Origin: Lophium mytilinum | Lineage: Eukaryota > Ascomycota > Dothideomycetes > Mytilinidiales > Mytilinidiaceae | Reading direction: 5' to 3' | Length of the DNA stretch: 64,000 nt | Assembly (NCBI GenBank): GCA_010093605.1 | Contig: MU004193.1 | Span: 1,433,520 to 1,497,519 of the forward strand | Part shown: positions 32,901 to 42,796 of the stretch, in pieces | Layout: each line of letters begins with the position of its first letter | Position numbering within the stretch: position 1 is the first letter of the stretch | Position numbers and translations under genes: made by a program | The notes under the pieces: generated by a model | Database searches by the model: none | What the model saw: the letters and a program-made list of their open reading frames with translations, nothing else | What the model was told of the DNA's origin: nothing

Positions 32901-33414
32901 CGGAAGCCAACTCGCGTCGTTCACTCAAAGGGATTTTGCGAGTCTGCAGAAATTGTCGGAGCGTACCGTCGCCGGAGTAGTCCATGACTAGATATGGTGA
33001 AATGCCTTGCAACGGATCGTTCTTCCACCCGTAGCCTAGAATCGAGATGACGCAGCTATTCGACCGCAACGGTGGATGCATCAATACACGCAGTTCGCGC
33101 CTGACGCTGGAAAAGCGCTTTTCGAGCTCCTCGGCCGAATTTGTCCTAGTAACTACATGTTTGACAGCGACGTAGTATTCGGGTCCCTCTTGCTGATGGA
33201 GGATCTCCCGGGTTACCTGGAAGCTGTTTCCGCTGCCGAGGAAATCCACTCTTCGCAGATGCTGTGGTTCGATGAAGGCCAAGTCACCCTTCGTTTCAGC
33301 CACGATTTCGCTAAAAATGATTGTTCCATTGTCTTTCTGGGCATTAGGGTTGCACACTGCAGCCTGTTGCGCCTCAGCTGTGGGGCGGGTAAAGTTGGAC
33401 CAAACAGAAGACAT
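29994..33414 (-). CDS. Protein kinase with C-terminal ankyrin repeats
   Basis: Two exons, 33414-32056 and 32006-29994, give 1123 aa. The 49-nt intron (GTTCGT, GCTAAT, CTAG) joins in phase 0. The start MSSVWSNFTRPTAEA is preferred; an upstream in-frame ATG at 33534 would add 40 hydrophobic residues with no clear role. Kinase domain about residues 55-350: GSGNSFQV loop, VAVKHV, HIIHGDVKIDN (HGD in place of HRD, Lys and Asn kept), LADFGCAFF with an intact DFG, then APE in RYNAPEI. It looks active. A Ser/Pro-rich linker (about 360-450) follows. From about residue 600 there are ten or more ankyrin units (GTPLHWAARCGYLDLVNELI; GRNALHYCALFDGAEMARIL; GDTPLCSAVNSRHLEVARLL; GWTPLHVAAYFGDIQGVQAL). In such fusions the repeats are thought to bind a partner that controls the kinase. 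Ligand unknown. Confidence 0.92.
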
Positions 33415-34011
33415 AGCCAGCAAACTTGAGCGAGGCGTGTAAAAGACGAGATGCAAAAGTAGTCGAGGTTGTTGGAAAATGAGATAGTTTACGTGGGACC
33501 GTGTTTGCTCTAGGATGGGGGCGGAACACATCAACGTGGAAGGCCTCTGTCCCTGTTACACAAGCCCCTCATCAGCTTCTGCGGTGCCAGCGCTAAGAGA
33601 ACATGAGCCCTAGGATGGGCTTCTTTCAGCTTTGACGGCAGTAGACCAGTAAGATAGGCATTTGAATGGCAATAGGCTCCAGCCAACGCCACCTTACACG
33701 GAGCCCTCCGTCAGCCTTGCCAGACACATCTCCGGTCGATGCCTATTGGCTTAGGAACTGCAGCCTGGTGACAGCAAAGCCTATAATTATCTCGAAGGTG
33801 TACAGCCTGGTCACGTGTACGGCAAATAGTCTTCTAGTGGCTTTCAATGTAAACTAAGCGTGAAAGGCAGCGCTCGTTGGTTCCCTCACGTATCTATGTG
33901 CGGATTCGGGAGTGGAACTGGGTGACTCAAGACAAGGGTTACAAGTACCGGGCTAGCGACATGCTTAATCAGACTGAGGACACAAAGGAGAAAGGTCTTG
34001 TAAAAAGAAAA
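33415..34011. other. Intergenic: kinase-ankyrin promoter and DUF6536 3' flank
   Basis: No coding region. It contains GGCTTCTTTCAGC at 33618-33630 and GCTTAGGAACTGCAG at 33749-33763. Both recur, in the same order, in the next spacer at 36761-36773 and 36809-36823. Confidence 0.5.
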
Positions 34012-36485
34012 TTATTGGTACAGATGCCCCGGAATCGGTGGCGCAACATCGTACGCCGTCGTAACACTGCAATGCCCAACCTCTTTCCGATGGTTCCAAC
34101 TCACGACACCCCACTGAACGGGTAGTAGATGAGCCTCTTTATCTTCCGTTGGCCGATGACACTGTGCACTAATCGCCGCACTACAGGTCCGCACCAACGG
34201 CGCAGACTGCGCGCCCCGTGGTAGTTTCCGGAATCCAAAGAGGAGGACGGTTAAAACAATGATGCAGCCTGACACCAAACTAAAAATGATACCCATAATC
34301 GACCACCCGACGCGAGAAGCGTCGTACTGATAGTTCCGTGAGCCATCAGCATTCCATCCTGCTGTCTGTACCACGAAAACGCTCTGAGATATGAGCCAAT
34401 GTAACAGAATCGACGAACCAGAAAGTGGAATAGCGTAGCGAAGTGGCAGTGACAGGAAGTAAGACGAGCGTTGGATGCCAACGGGGAAAGAGACTCGGAG
34501 CGGTCGTCTATGGCTCGCCATGTTAGCCCACTCGCAGGCTACCAGGACGCTCGTAAGGAGACCATTGACAAGCAGATAGAGGAAAGAGCAAAGGATCTGG
34601 AACATGTTGGCAAAGAGAACGCAGACTAAGAAGCCGGTCGTTGGGTTGGATATCTCGAAGCTTCCACCAATGAGCGAGTATGCTCGCACCTGTCCAAAAC
34701 CCTGTTTCCATAGGTCTGGGATATCTATAGGAATGCCTTCCTTTTTGAACAAGTTGATAGTTTGGGATAGGAGAACTCCAACGACGATGAGAACTACTTT
34801 GCACCTACGGAAGGTAAGTTTGAGAAGTAAAGGTTCGGAGGGACAACCTACAGAGCCACGGTGACTATCCACCTACGTATACTGGCTGCCTGAAACCACC
34901 GTGGTCGGTTTCGAGGGTGCCACGAAATCTGTGCGGAATCCCATTTTTGGTTGTTGAAATCCGCGAAGGTTGAACCGCACATATTCTCTGTACTCAAATC
35001 GCGGTGTGTTAGGAAGGAGTGAATGGCATCGCCCAAGATCACCAGAGTGTTATCGTTAACGCAAAGAGCCGTGTAGCAGATCAGCGTACACTTAAGCGCG
35101 TTTAGTATGCAGACCAAGAACATAATAGGCGGACTGTAATGTAGAGAACAACGCCTGCTATTGGAACCGGCAGCATCGCTTAGACAGCGGCTAACGGGCA
35201 CGCTGTGGCCTGGCCATACCTCAACGGTCCAGTTTGACAAGTTTGGAAGCATGTGGTCGAAGCTACATGCTTCCTTAGGATGCACACTTGGATCACATAC
35301 CCAATTGGAAGCGCCGTCCCATCCGGTTCGATGTGAAGGGTTGTGAAATCCTGCAATTAATGAGGTTCCGTCGTTTGAGGTAATCGAGTTGTTTGTGAAG
35401 ACAGTGACTACCACAACGTCCCCAACGGCTGCGAGGGGATCGGTGTATCGCTCGAGGCAAGCCTCTTTACTCAACTTCTGGAAGTTCCGTCTCTGTGTTT
35501 GCAGTCGAGATATAGCTACATCTGATGTATTCCAGGGCGTATTGTTATCCAGAAAATCGCTTGTAACATATGCAGTAACGTAAGTGTTGATGGGTACTGA
35601 TGAAAACACCGCGGAATTCCAACTGATTGTCGATTAGTTCCCTCTTTTAACGAGCTCAACTACCATGGCTTCCTGATCATGACTGTTCGGAAAGGAATAC
35701 GGGATAGATATTAGAGGAGATAAAAGGGTAAGCCATTCTCATGACTTTGATTAAGCAACTCTTCTATCTCACGATGAATCAATCGTCAGATGCGCAAGAA
35801 AGAAAATGGTGAGGACTAACAAGAGACTGAGGAATCCAGAGCTGATGAGTAACAGAAACCAGATAAGTTTTCTTATCCAGACGATGTGTCGAAGGTTACG
35901 GATGCTCGGGCATCCAATGTCAAGCCATTCGTGCTTTTGATGTGCCTCATCCACTTCTTTTCGAGTCGGTGCAACTAGGATTTGCATGCAGAAATTGCTT
36001 GAACCAAGTAGGACGGTGGATAAAGCGTTGATGATCAAATGTAGCCAAAGATCCAATTGCTTAACCACGTCGCAATTTCCTTGATAAATCGTGCCGATTC
36101 CATTTCTGGTGTTTCTCTTGGACATCGCCCAGGCAGTCCAGGCGACGTTGATAACAAAAACAATGCCCGATAACACCTGCTGACAGGTCAATGCCGTTTT
36201 CCTGTCCGAAAGTAGCCTTATCCATAGAGAATGCGACTTGTTCGGATCGGTGGCAGGAAACCAGCGTTTGACCATTTCCACACTGGCAAATCGAGTGCTA
36301 CCGATGTTGTTAGTATGTGACAGCGGCTGGAAATAAGAGTGAGCAGATACGCACTTGATCAACTCTGAGCTTTGTGGGGTGGTGGGCAACGAAGAGTGAC
36401 ATTCCGGTGTTGCGAAATCCAAAGAACGACCTCCTTGATCTGGAGGGGTGCACCCGGTAGGAAGAAGAAACACAGCAGAGTTCAT
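34012..36485 (-). CDS. DUF6536 multi-pass membrane protein
   Basis: Four exons: 36485-36355, 36297-35821, 35622-34852, 34804-34012; 723 aa. The DUF6536 domain (about residues 60-210) is clear: GIGTIYQGNCDVVKQLDLWLHLIIN, then LLGSSNFCMQILVAPTRKEVDEAH, DIGCPSIRNLRHI and, across the third junction, LFWNSAVFSS. A large outside or lumenal loop with N-glycosylation sites (NNT, NWT, NLSNWT) follows, then PRNRPRWFQAASIRRW and at least five more helices, and a typical tail CSAAISAQCHR...VGHCSVTTA. Function of the family is unknown. The first intron (57 nt, TACTAAC branch) is a multiple of three without a stop, so retention would still give an open frame. The intron before exon 3 is long (198 nt). The true 5' end could lie further upstream. 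Confidence 0.85.
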
Positions 36486-36903
36486 ATCGTAAGTATTGTG
36501 GGCGACTTACTGCCCAGAGGTGTTGGTAGCATCAATTCCGTCCTCGTTCTGAGATGGACGGATAAAGACCACGGTGAGATATCTTAGTGAACAGGAGATT
36601 CAAGCTTGATAGAGCGAGGCCTGGTAGAGCACAAAGGAGGCTTAGACATGCGCAGCCGCTGACCAGCAAGCATAGGAGTCGACATGTCTGCCAGCGGTAG
36701 AGGGGCACAGTAGGCGGTCGCGGGGCGAGAGGCGATCATCAGCGCCACATATGCGCATCCGGCTTCTTTCAGCCTTGCCAACCTTGAAACGCAAGTAGGC
36801 ATTGATTCGCTTAGGTACTCCAGGTTGGTGGTGATATTATGGGGCGATATCCAAACAAGGCATGCGGCTGTAACGAAGGTACTCTAGGCTGAATGGGTGC
36901 CCT
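36486..36903. other. Intergenic between two membrane-protein genes
   Basis: No gene seen. It carries the second copy of the two short motifs noted at 33618 and 33749. An upstream exon of the DUF6536 gene may hide at its left edge. Confidence 0.45.
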
Positions 36904-37101
36904 TTACAGGCTCCCAGGCCCCCTCAAAACCTCACTCGTCTCCTCCTCCAGCCCCTTCAGCTGCGCGATTGGCACGTCCACCAAGAACGTCTTCCGCCCC
37001 GCCCGATCCGACTTCGTAACCCAGAACCCAGCCACCCGCCCGAATCCCGCGCTGACAGTCACGGTGACCATCACACGCACGGCATCGGAAGCGGAGTACA
37101 T
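36904..37101 (-). other. Coding-like tail behind the five-helix protein, shifted frame
   Basis: Directly behind the stop of the 37994-37071 gene, the same strand has a stop-free frame one base off. It reads VMVTVTVSAGFGRVAGFWVT, KSDRAGRKTFLVDVPIAQLKGLEE. Codons are strongly G/C-ending and the peptide looks real. It may be the original C-terminus cut off by a frameshift. Splicing out the 29-nt GTGCGT...GTCAG stretch would restore the frame, but 29 nt is too short for a normal intron. Confidence 0.45.
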
Positions 37102-37994
37102 AGAATGCTCGCCAAGACGACCGTGCCGTACGCAAGGAGTCCGAAAGACGAGATAGCGATCAGGCCTTGAATGAGCGTCGATGTCGGTGTCTGCTTCGCG
37201 CTGCGGAGGATAATCGTGACGTCCTGCAACTCTCTTCCCGAGTTTAGGTACTGCGGTTCTGAGTTGAACTCTGATGGCCCGCTGAATTCGGGTCGATGGG
37301 TAACAAGCTCGATGTTTTCGTCATCGTGCGGGTCTGATATCGCACCCCGGAAACTTTGATATAGCTTCGTGACTTTTATCCGTCTTGTTTCGAAAAGCAG
37401 AGGCCGTAATGCAATAGTGACGCACCCGATTAGCTGAGTAAGTCCAGCCCAGACCGGAACATTGGCTTTGAGCGGTATCGCGAAGACGACGACGCCGTAT
37501 CGAGTGACATCGACCAGCATGTACCAAATAACGGCGCTAAGACAGACAAACGCGACGCAAAAGCAGGCGAACTGCATCCGTTCGTTCTGTAGCCAGAGCT
37601 TGAAATGGCCGTGGCGTTGGAGGGCTCGGTGCAAAGCGTGGACATCACGCTTCCTACGGAACTGAGATTCTGGCGATTTGAAGTCAAGACGCGATGAAAA
37701 TGCCGTGATAGAAGAGAGAGAAAGCAAGACCGCGAGAATAGGCGAGTGATACGAAATTATTTGAATCTCATCCAAGCTATTAGAAATTAGACCTAGTATC
37801 GTCGGTATAAACGCTAGGATAGACGCCGCAGCGGACCATCTAGCTGCAATATCGCTGCGCACATTATCGAGAACGCAGGCGAAGATAGTGTAGTGTTCAT
37901 CCGGACTGCGCGACTGCTGGTCAATGCAGTTGTCGATGATGGCGGTGACTTCGGCACCCTTAGCCTGGAAAATGAACTTGTTGCCGAAAGGCAT
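37071..37994 (-). CDS. Five-helix membrane protein, function unknown
   Basis: One exon of 307 aa, MPFGNKFIFQAKGAEVTAII. After a soluble start (HYTIFACVLDNVRSDIAARW) come five hydrophobic helices: SAAASILAFIPTILGLI, SPILAVLLSLSSITAF, QFACFCVAFVCLSAVIWYML, VWAGLTQLIGCVTIAL and GLIAISSFGLLAYGTVVLA. A polar loop of about 70 residues lies before the last. The family recurs in Pezizomycotina beside other membrane proteins of unknown role. The protein ends right after the last helix, and coding-like sequence in another frame follows, so this copy may be shortened. Transcribed in the same direction as the DUF6536 gene. Confidence 0.78.
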   Translation of the reverse strand: MPFGNKFIFQAKGAEVTAIIDNCIDQQSRSPDEHYTIFACVLDNVRSDIAARWSAAASILAFIPTILGLISNSLDEIQIISYHSPILAVLLSLSSITAFSSRLDFKSPESQFRRKRDVHALHRALQRHGHFKLWLQNERMQFACFCVAFVCLSAVIWYMLVDVTRYGVVVFAIPLKANVPVWAGLTQLIGCVTIALRPLLFETRRIKVTKLYQSFRGAISDPHDDENIELVTHRPEFSGPSEFNSEPQYLNSGRELQDVTIILRSAKQTPTSTLIQGLIAISSFGLLAYGTVVLASILCTPLPMPCV

Positions 37995-38320
37995 GGGCCA
38001 GAGCTGGACAGTTGGATGATCCTGGTGGTGTTGGTAGGTGCAGACTTAGTAGCCTGAAGAAAGGCAGAGAATCTTTACGCCCCAGGGTGTCGCCAGGGTT
38101 GCACACCCTGACACGCGTTTCCGAACCATGCTGTAGATCGTGGAAACTTATGCGCATAGGCCCTGCTTGCTCCGTAAGTAGATGGTATCATGGACGTTTT
38201 TCAGAAATTGAAGATGTGATCAAGTGTGCATGGTTACCCGAAGGCATATTGTTCAATGAGGTCCATCTAATATCTACAGCAGATCTCATAATTTTATAGA
38301 GCCATTATCGTGACAACCTA
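37995..38320. other. Intergenic
   Basis: Promoter side of the five-helix protein and 3' flank of the carboxylase gene. Nothing else seen. Confidence 0.5.
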
Positions 38321-40658
38321 CTATGACTGCTCTTCAAACTCCACCAGCGCTGTGCCCGCCTTGCAAAGATCCTATAAGATAGTTAGTTTGTAATAATCTG
38401 ATACCAGTCTTTGGGAATGAGTTTTGACATACCCCTTTACCATGCACGACCTTCGCTATAACACCGTCATGTGGACTCCGGATTACCGTCTCCATTTTCA
38501 TGCTCTCGATAACCACAAGTGGCTGATCTTTCACGACTGTGTCGCCTTCTTGAACCTCTACTCTCAGCACCTTGCAAGGCATTGGCGCTAGCACGCTATT
38601 CGTGACATCCTTGATTCCCAGCGCCTTCTCTGCCCATTTTGGCACAGCAAGCTGCAGCCTGTACTGCTTGCCTTGCTGGAACAAGATCACACGCTCCTCA
38701 TCCTGGATGAAGGTAGTAGCGAGGCGTGTGTGTGGATAAAAGCTCGTGATGGTTTTGGAGGCTGGATCTAGCACACTCTCCACATTTAGGTACTCTGTGT
38801 CATTAACTTCGACGTTGAATTTTCCCGGTGAAGTCTGCCGTACCCGGACAGTCGTAGCCGTGCTGTCGCCCTTGCCATCTGCGGGTATTTCGACGAGATG
38901 GAATTCGCGTTGCTGGTATCCGCTGCCGAAACCGACGACGGAGCCAGAGGCACGGGCGAAAGCGTCGTGCTCCAGTTTCTCAGTTTCTTGAAGTAGGAGA
39001 CCAATTGCGGCCTGACCAAGAACTTCTGGTTTCATCGTTTCCCGTTCGAAAAGCTCTTCGCGGTGTTTCTCGATGTAACCAGTCTCAACATTGCCGGCAA
39101 TGAAGTCGGGGCTCACACAGACTTTCTTCAGAAACTCGATGTTGGTGACGGGACCGGCAATTTCGTACTCTTCAAGCGCCGAATGCAGTTTCTGGAGTGC
39201 GGCTTCTCGCGTCGGTCCTTGGACGATGAGTTTCGCAATCATAGGATCGTAATGTGACGAGACTTCATCACCGGCAACGAAACCTGCGTCAACACGAACT
39301 GTGGGTGTGACCTTGGGTGTTTTGAGATGGAGAAGGAGGCCTGAGTCGGGAATGAAGTTCATATCTGGGTTTTCGGCATATATTCTGGCTTCGATGGCTG
39401 CACCACGTTCTGATATCTGCTGCTCAATCTCGGCTTGGGTTAGAGGGAGCTTGCCGCCTTCAGCCACGATCAATTGCCAGTGGACTAAATCTTGGCCTGT
39501 CACCATCTCAGTGACGGGGTGCTCGACTTGTAGCCGGGTGTTCATCTCCATGAAAAAGAACTCGCCGGAGTCGTTGTCGAAGATGAACTCAACGGTACCA
39601 GCACCTTCGTAGTTGACTGCCAGTGCTGCAGCGCGAGCCTTCTCCCACAGATCTTGTCGAACATCCTCGTTGAGGTGTGGCGCGGGCGATTCCTCTAGGA
39701 CTTTTTGGTGCCGCCTCTGAATGCTGCAATCCCGCTCTCCTAGAGCGACGCAATTGCCGTGCTTGTCGGCGAAGACTTGAACTTCAATGTGCCGTGGTGT
39801 GGTGATGTACTTCTCGACCAGCATCACGTCGTCGCCAAAGGAATTCCGTGCTTCTGATTTCGCAGACTCTAACTGATCGAGGAACACTTCCGGGGTGCTC
39901 GCGATGCGCATACCCTTGCCTCCGCCGCCTTTTACGGCTTTGAGGAGAACTGGGAAGCCAATCTTCGCAGCTTCATCTTTCAAATACTGCGGGTCTTGTT
40001 CGTTGCCATGGTATCCAGGTATGCAGGGTACTCCAGCAGCTATCATGATGTCTTTCGACTTGCTGTGATCCAAAAATCAGCTCATTATCCTCAGGCCTTG
40101 TCTATGTAGCCCCACCTTTTGCTCCCCATAGCTTCTATAGCTTCCCATGGCGGGCCAATAAATGTAAGGCCTGCCTCTGTACATTTACGCGCGAAGGTTG
40201 GGTTCTCGCTCAGCTGTATACCCCGTCAGCCTTCACGTCGGTCTATTCTGCCTCTGATAACGTACGAATCCATAGCCCGGATGGATCCCCTCACAACCTT
40301 CACGCTTCGCGACTTCTATTATCCGGTCTCCATCTAGGTATGCAGTTGGATCTCCCAGATTTATAGCGAACGGAGAGCTTAGAGCATGCTGTGATCGCGC
40401 GTCAGGGTCGGTGTAGAGGGTCGTCGTTCGAATGCCGTACTCGGATGCGGTCCGTCCAACGCGCCTAAGTAGCTTTGGTTAGCTTGAGGATTCGTGCTTT
40501 TCTTCTTCCACATACAGAGCGATCTCTCCACGGTTCGCAATCAGCACTGAGGTCAGTGGCTTCGCTACCGGCACAGCTGTGGAGTTCCTGCGGGCGCCCG
40601 AAGCTGTGCTGGCATTGAGAAGGCGGGCAAGTTGGTTTGGTCTACGAAGGGCGCGCAT
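38321..40658 (-). CDS. mccA: 3-methylcrotonyl-CoA carboxylase, biotin-carrying alpha subunit
   Basis: Five exons: 40658-40516, 40464-40266, 40213-40116, 40062-38433, 38371-38321; 706 aa. The N-terminus [20 protein letters not shown] is Arg-rich without acids, a mitochondrial presequence. Biotin carboxylase domain: [39 protein letters not shown], the ATP-grasp loop [43 protein letters not shown]. The C-terminal biotinyl domain has ESMKMET, with the biotin Lys near residue 669, and ends [16 protein letters not shown]. The mitochondrial enzyme carboxylates 3-methylcrotonyl-CoA in leucine breakdown together with a beta subunit, not in this window. Length (about 700-725 aa) and the MKM form of the biotin motif favour this over pyruvate or acetyl-CoA carboxylase, which are larger. 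Every junction keeps frame. Confidence 0.95.
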
Positions 40659-41344
40659 GATGATTGAAAACTTGGTGAGAATATGGGTATTAGGAGTGGC
40701 ATCCGATCTGAAGTCTTTAAGAGTGCGGCATTTCTCGGTGTTTGGGGAGGGAGGAAAGAAGTGAATGTATCCGGGGAAAGTGCGTCCCGCGTCTAGCCGA
40801 AACGTGGGGAAAGCTGTTGATGTGAATGTCTTGGAAGTCTCTCAGCACGCTGCATTTTGATGATAGAAGCTAAAACTGCTGTATCGTATGTCTGTATAAT
40901 ATCAAATATGTTTCAATGTGTTTCCAGAGGAATGCAAGGTGCTGTCAAGTGTCACCGGGTCCGTTCGTTGGCCGCACCCCAATCGACAACGGCGGCCAGG
41001 GTTGATGGACAATCACCACGACCACACTCCTTCACTGAACATCACCCTTCGAATTGCCTCTCTTTCTTGACCACAATACTCATCTGCTCCACGCATCGAG
41101 TGCCTCACAACTGCCTACTCGACTCATCTCCGACGTCAGCGGTGCGCTGCCAATCTGCCCCTCTCTCGACGCGTTCAGCTCCGCGTAGTGGGATACCCCC
41201 ATCGCAGCTCCTGGCCCATAACAACAAGTCCTGAACCGCGTAATCATTCCTCAAAGTCTCTGACTATCGCGAACTCCACTCCTCAATTCGACGTACCGAC
41301 AGACGCGCCCCGCCGAGCGCTCGTTACACTGCATCTGGACAAAC
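40659..41344. other. Divergent promoter region
   Basis: The stretch separates the minus-strand carboxylase from the plus-strand gene at 41345 and should hold both promoters and 5' UTRs. No gene seen. Confidence 0.5.
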
Positions 41345-42796
41345 ATGAGCGATTATGGCGATGGTAACTACTCAGACGGCGATTACGACCCGTGGTATTA
41401 CATCGAAGAGACATATCAGGCTGCAGTACGATACAATCTGACCCGGGAACGTGCTCTTGGGAGCACATCCGCGAGATTTCCTGCGCTTATCCGCTGACTT
41501 GTGTTTCAGGACGACCTCGCAGAACACGCCGTAGCTTCACCCCCGCCTATATACATGGACGAGGACCAATACGATGATTTCGACTTGTTTGACTTCTGGT
41601 ACGACATAGAGGAGGGTTCTGATGCTGATGTAGAAGAGGTGGAGGGAAAGCCAAGGTCTAAAGACCACTCCAAAGCAGGCCAAAAACGGAAGAGGGGCGA
41701 AAAAGCACTGCCCAGCAGGAAAACACGCAAGGTTAAGGATAGGAAAATTCAAGCACTGCCCGTCCGGTCAATGTCGCCAACGCCGACCGTTTTGTGGCTT
41801 TCGCAAAACGACCGTGACGCCCAGCGTGCCGCGAAAGCCAAATATCTCGATGACACCACCAAGCCATATGCGCTACTCAAAGACTGGCGAGATCTCGCCG
41901 CAAGAAGCCCGAAAGGAAAGGGTCGGGTAGTAAAGGAACTAGAACAGACGTCCGAATATCCTGCTGCTCAGTCAGGCAAAGGAAGAAGAGCATCGATTAC
42001 AGGCCCACTTTCGCCATCACCGGGATTAGAAGACGACGAGATGCAAGAGCTCATTTCAGCCAGTGGGATCGATCCAGAAGCCCTCATGACTGCGCTGCAG
42101 AACCGTATGGCAGACGCCCAAGGTCTCGAGGGATTTGACCGTACAATCCTCCTAAAGTATGCTATGCGGATGATGGCCAACGAAGACGAATCCGAAGACA
42201 TTGCTGGAGAACTGACAGAAGAGATACTCGATCGCGATGATGACGACCCTCAAGCTGCCGGTATCGCGTCGTGGATCTCTCAACAGATGGGCACAACAGA
42301 GCAGGACGATGAAGTTGAACCTGATGGCGCAAGGAACGACAGCTTTGCAGACTCATCTACTCGATCGCCATTCGCTGTGCCAATGTCTCCCGCCGTGGCC
42401 ACAGCTGATCAACACCCACCCACTCCATCTTCTACCGAGACAGCCAATAGCACGACCACCACGGCTGGGTTGGGGCTTACTGCGACGCGAGTTGGACCAG
42501 CAAGCTCGAAAAAGGCCGCAGAAAAGAAGGCGGCCGCAAAATCTTCGAAAGCCAAAGAGACATCAAAGGCTTCAGTGACACTTGATGCGACGGATGCCAG
42601 TCGACAGCCACGCACGCGCAAACGAAAGGCGGACGCTGACGATGCGGAAATCACCGAGCCTGCTCCGGAGCCGAAACGAGCAGCTCGAGGGGCCCGATTT
42701 TATAATGCTCCTACTGCAGCTAGCCAGGCTAGGTCTGCCGCCTCCGACACTTCAACTTCGAAAGCGACCAGGTCCGGGAGGGCACGGCGAGGTTAG
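41345..42796 (+). CDS. Acidic, disordered, likely nuclear protein; function unknown
   Basis: Two exons, 41345-41425 and 41510-42796, give 455 aa; the 84-nt intron has a GCTGAC branch and TTTCAG end. The start MSDYGDGNYSDGDYDPWYY is acidic and Tyr-rich. Then come an acidic segment (YDDFDLFDFWYDIEEGSD), a basic QKRKRGEKALPSRKTRKVK stretch that fits a nuclear signal, and a conserved-looking block LWLSQNDRDAQRAAKAKYLDD with LLKDWRDLAARSPKGKGR. A helical part (about 180-260) has DEMQELISASGIDPEALMTAL. The tail is Ala/Lys/Thr-rich with RKRKADADDAE and ends RSGRARRG. Composition suggests a chromatin- or RNA-linked role, but no domain is recognised. Confidence 0.8.

Noticed and set aside
33415-33534. 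Upstream ATG of the kinase-ankyrin gene
   Set aside because: It adds 40 residues of hydrophobic and basic sequence without a clean signal; the ATG at 33414 opens the domain-containing part and is simpler. Not excluded.
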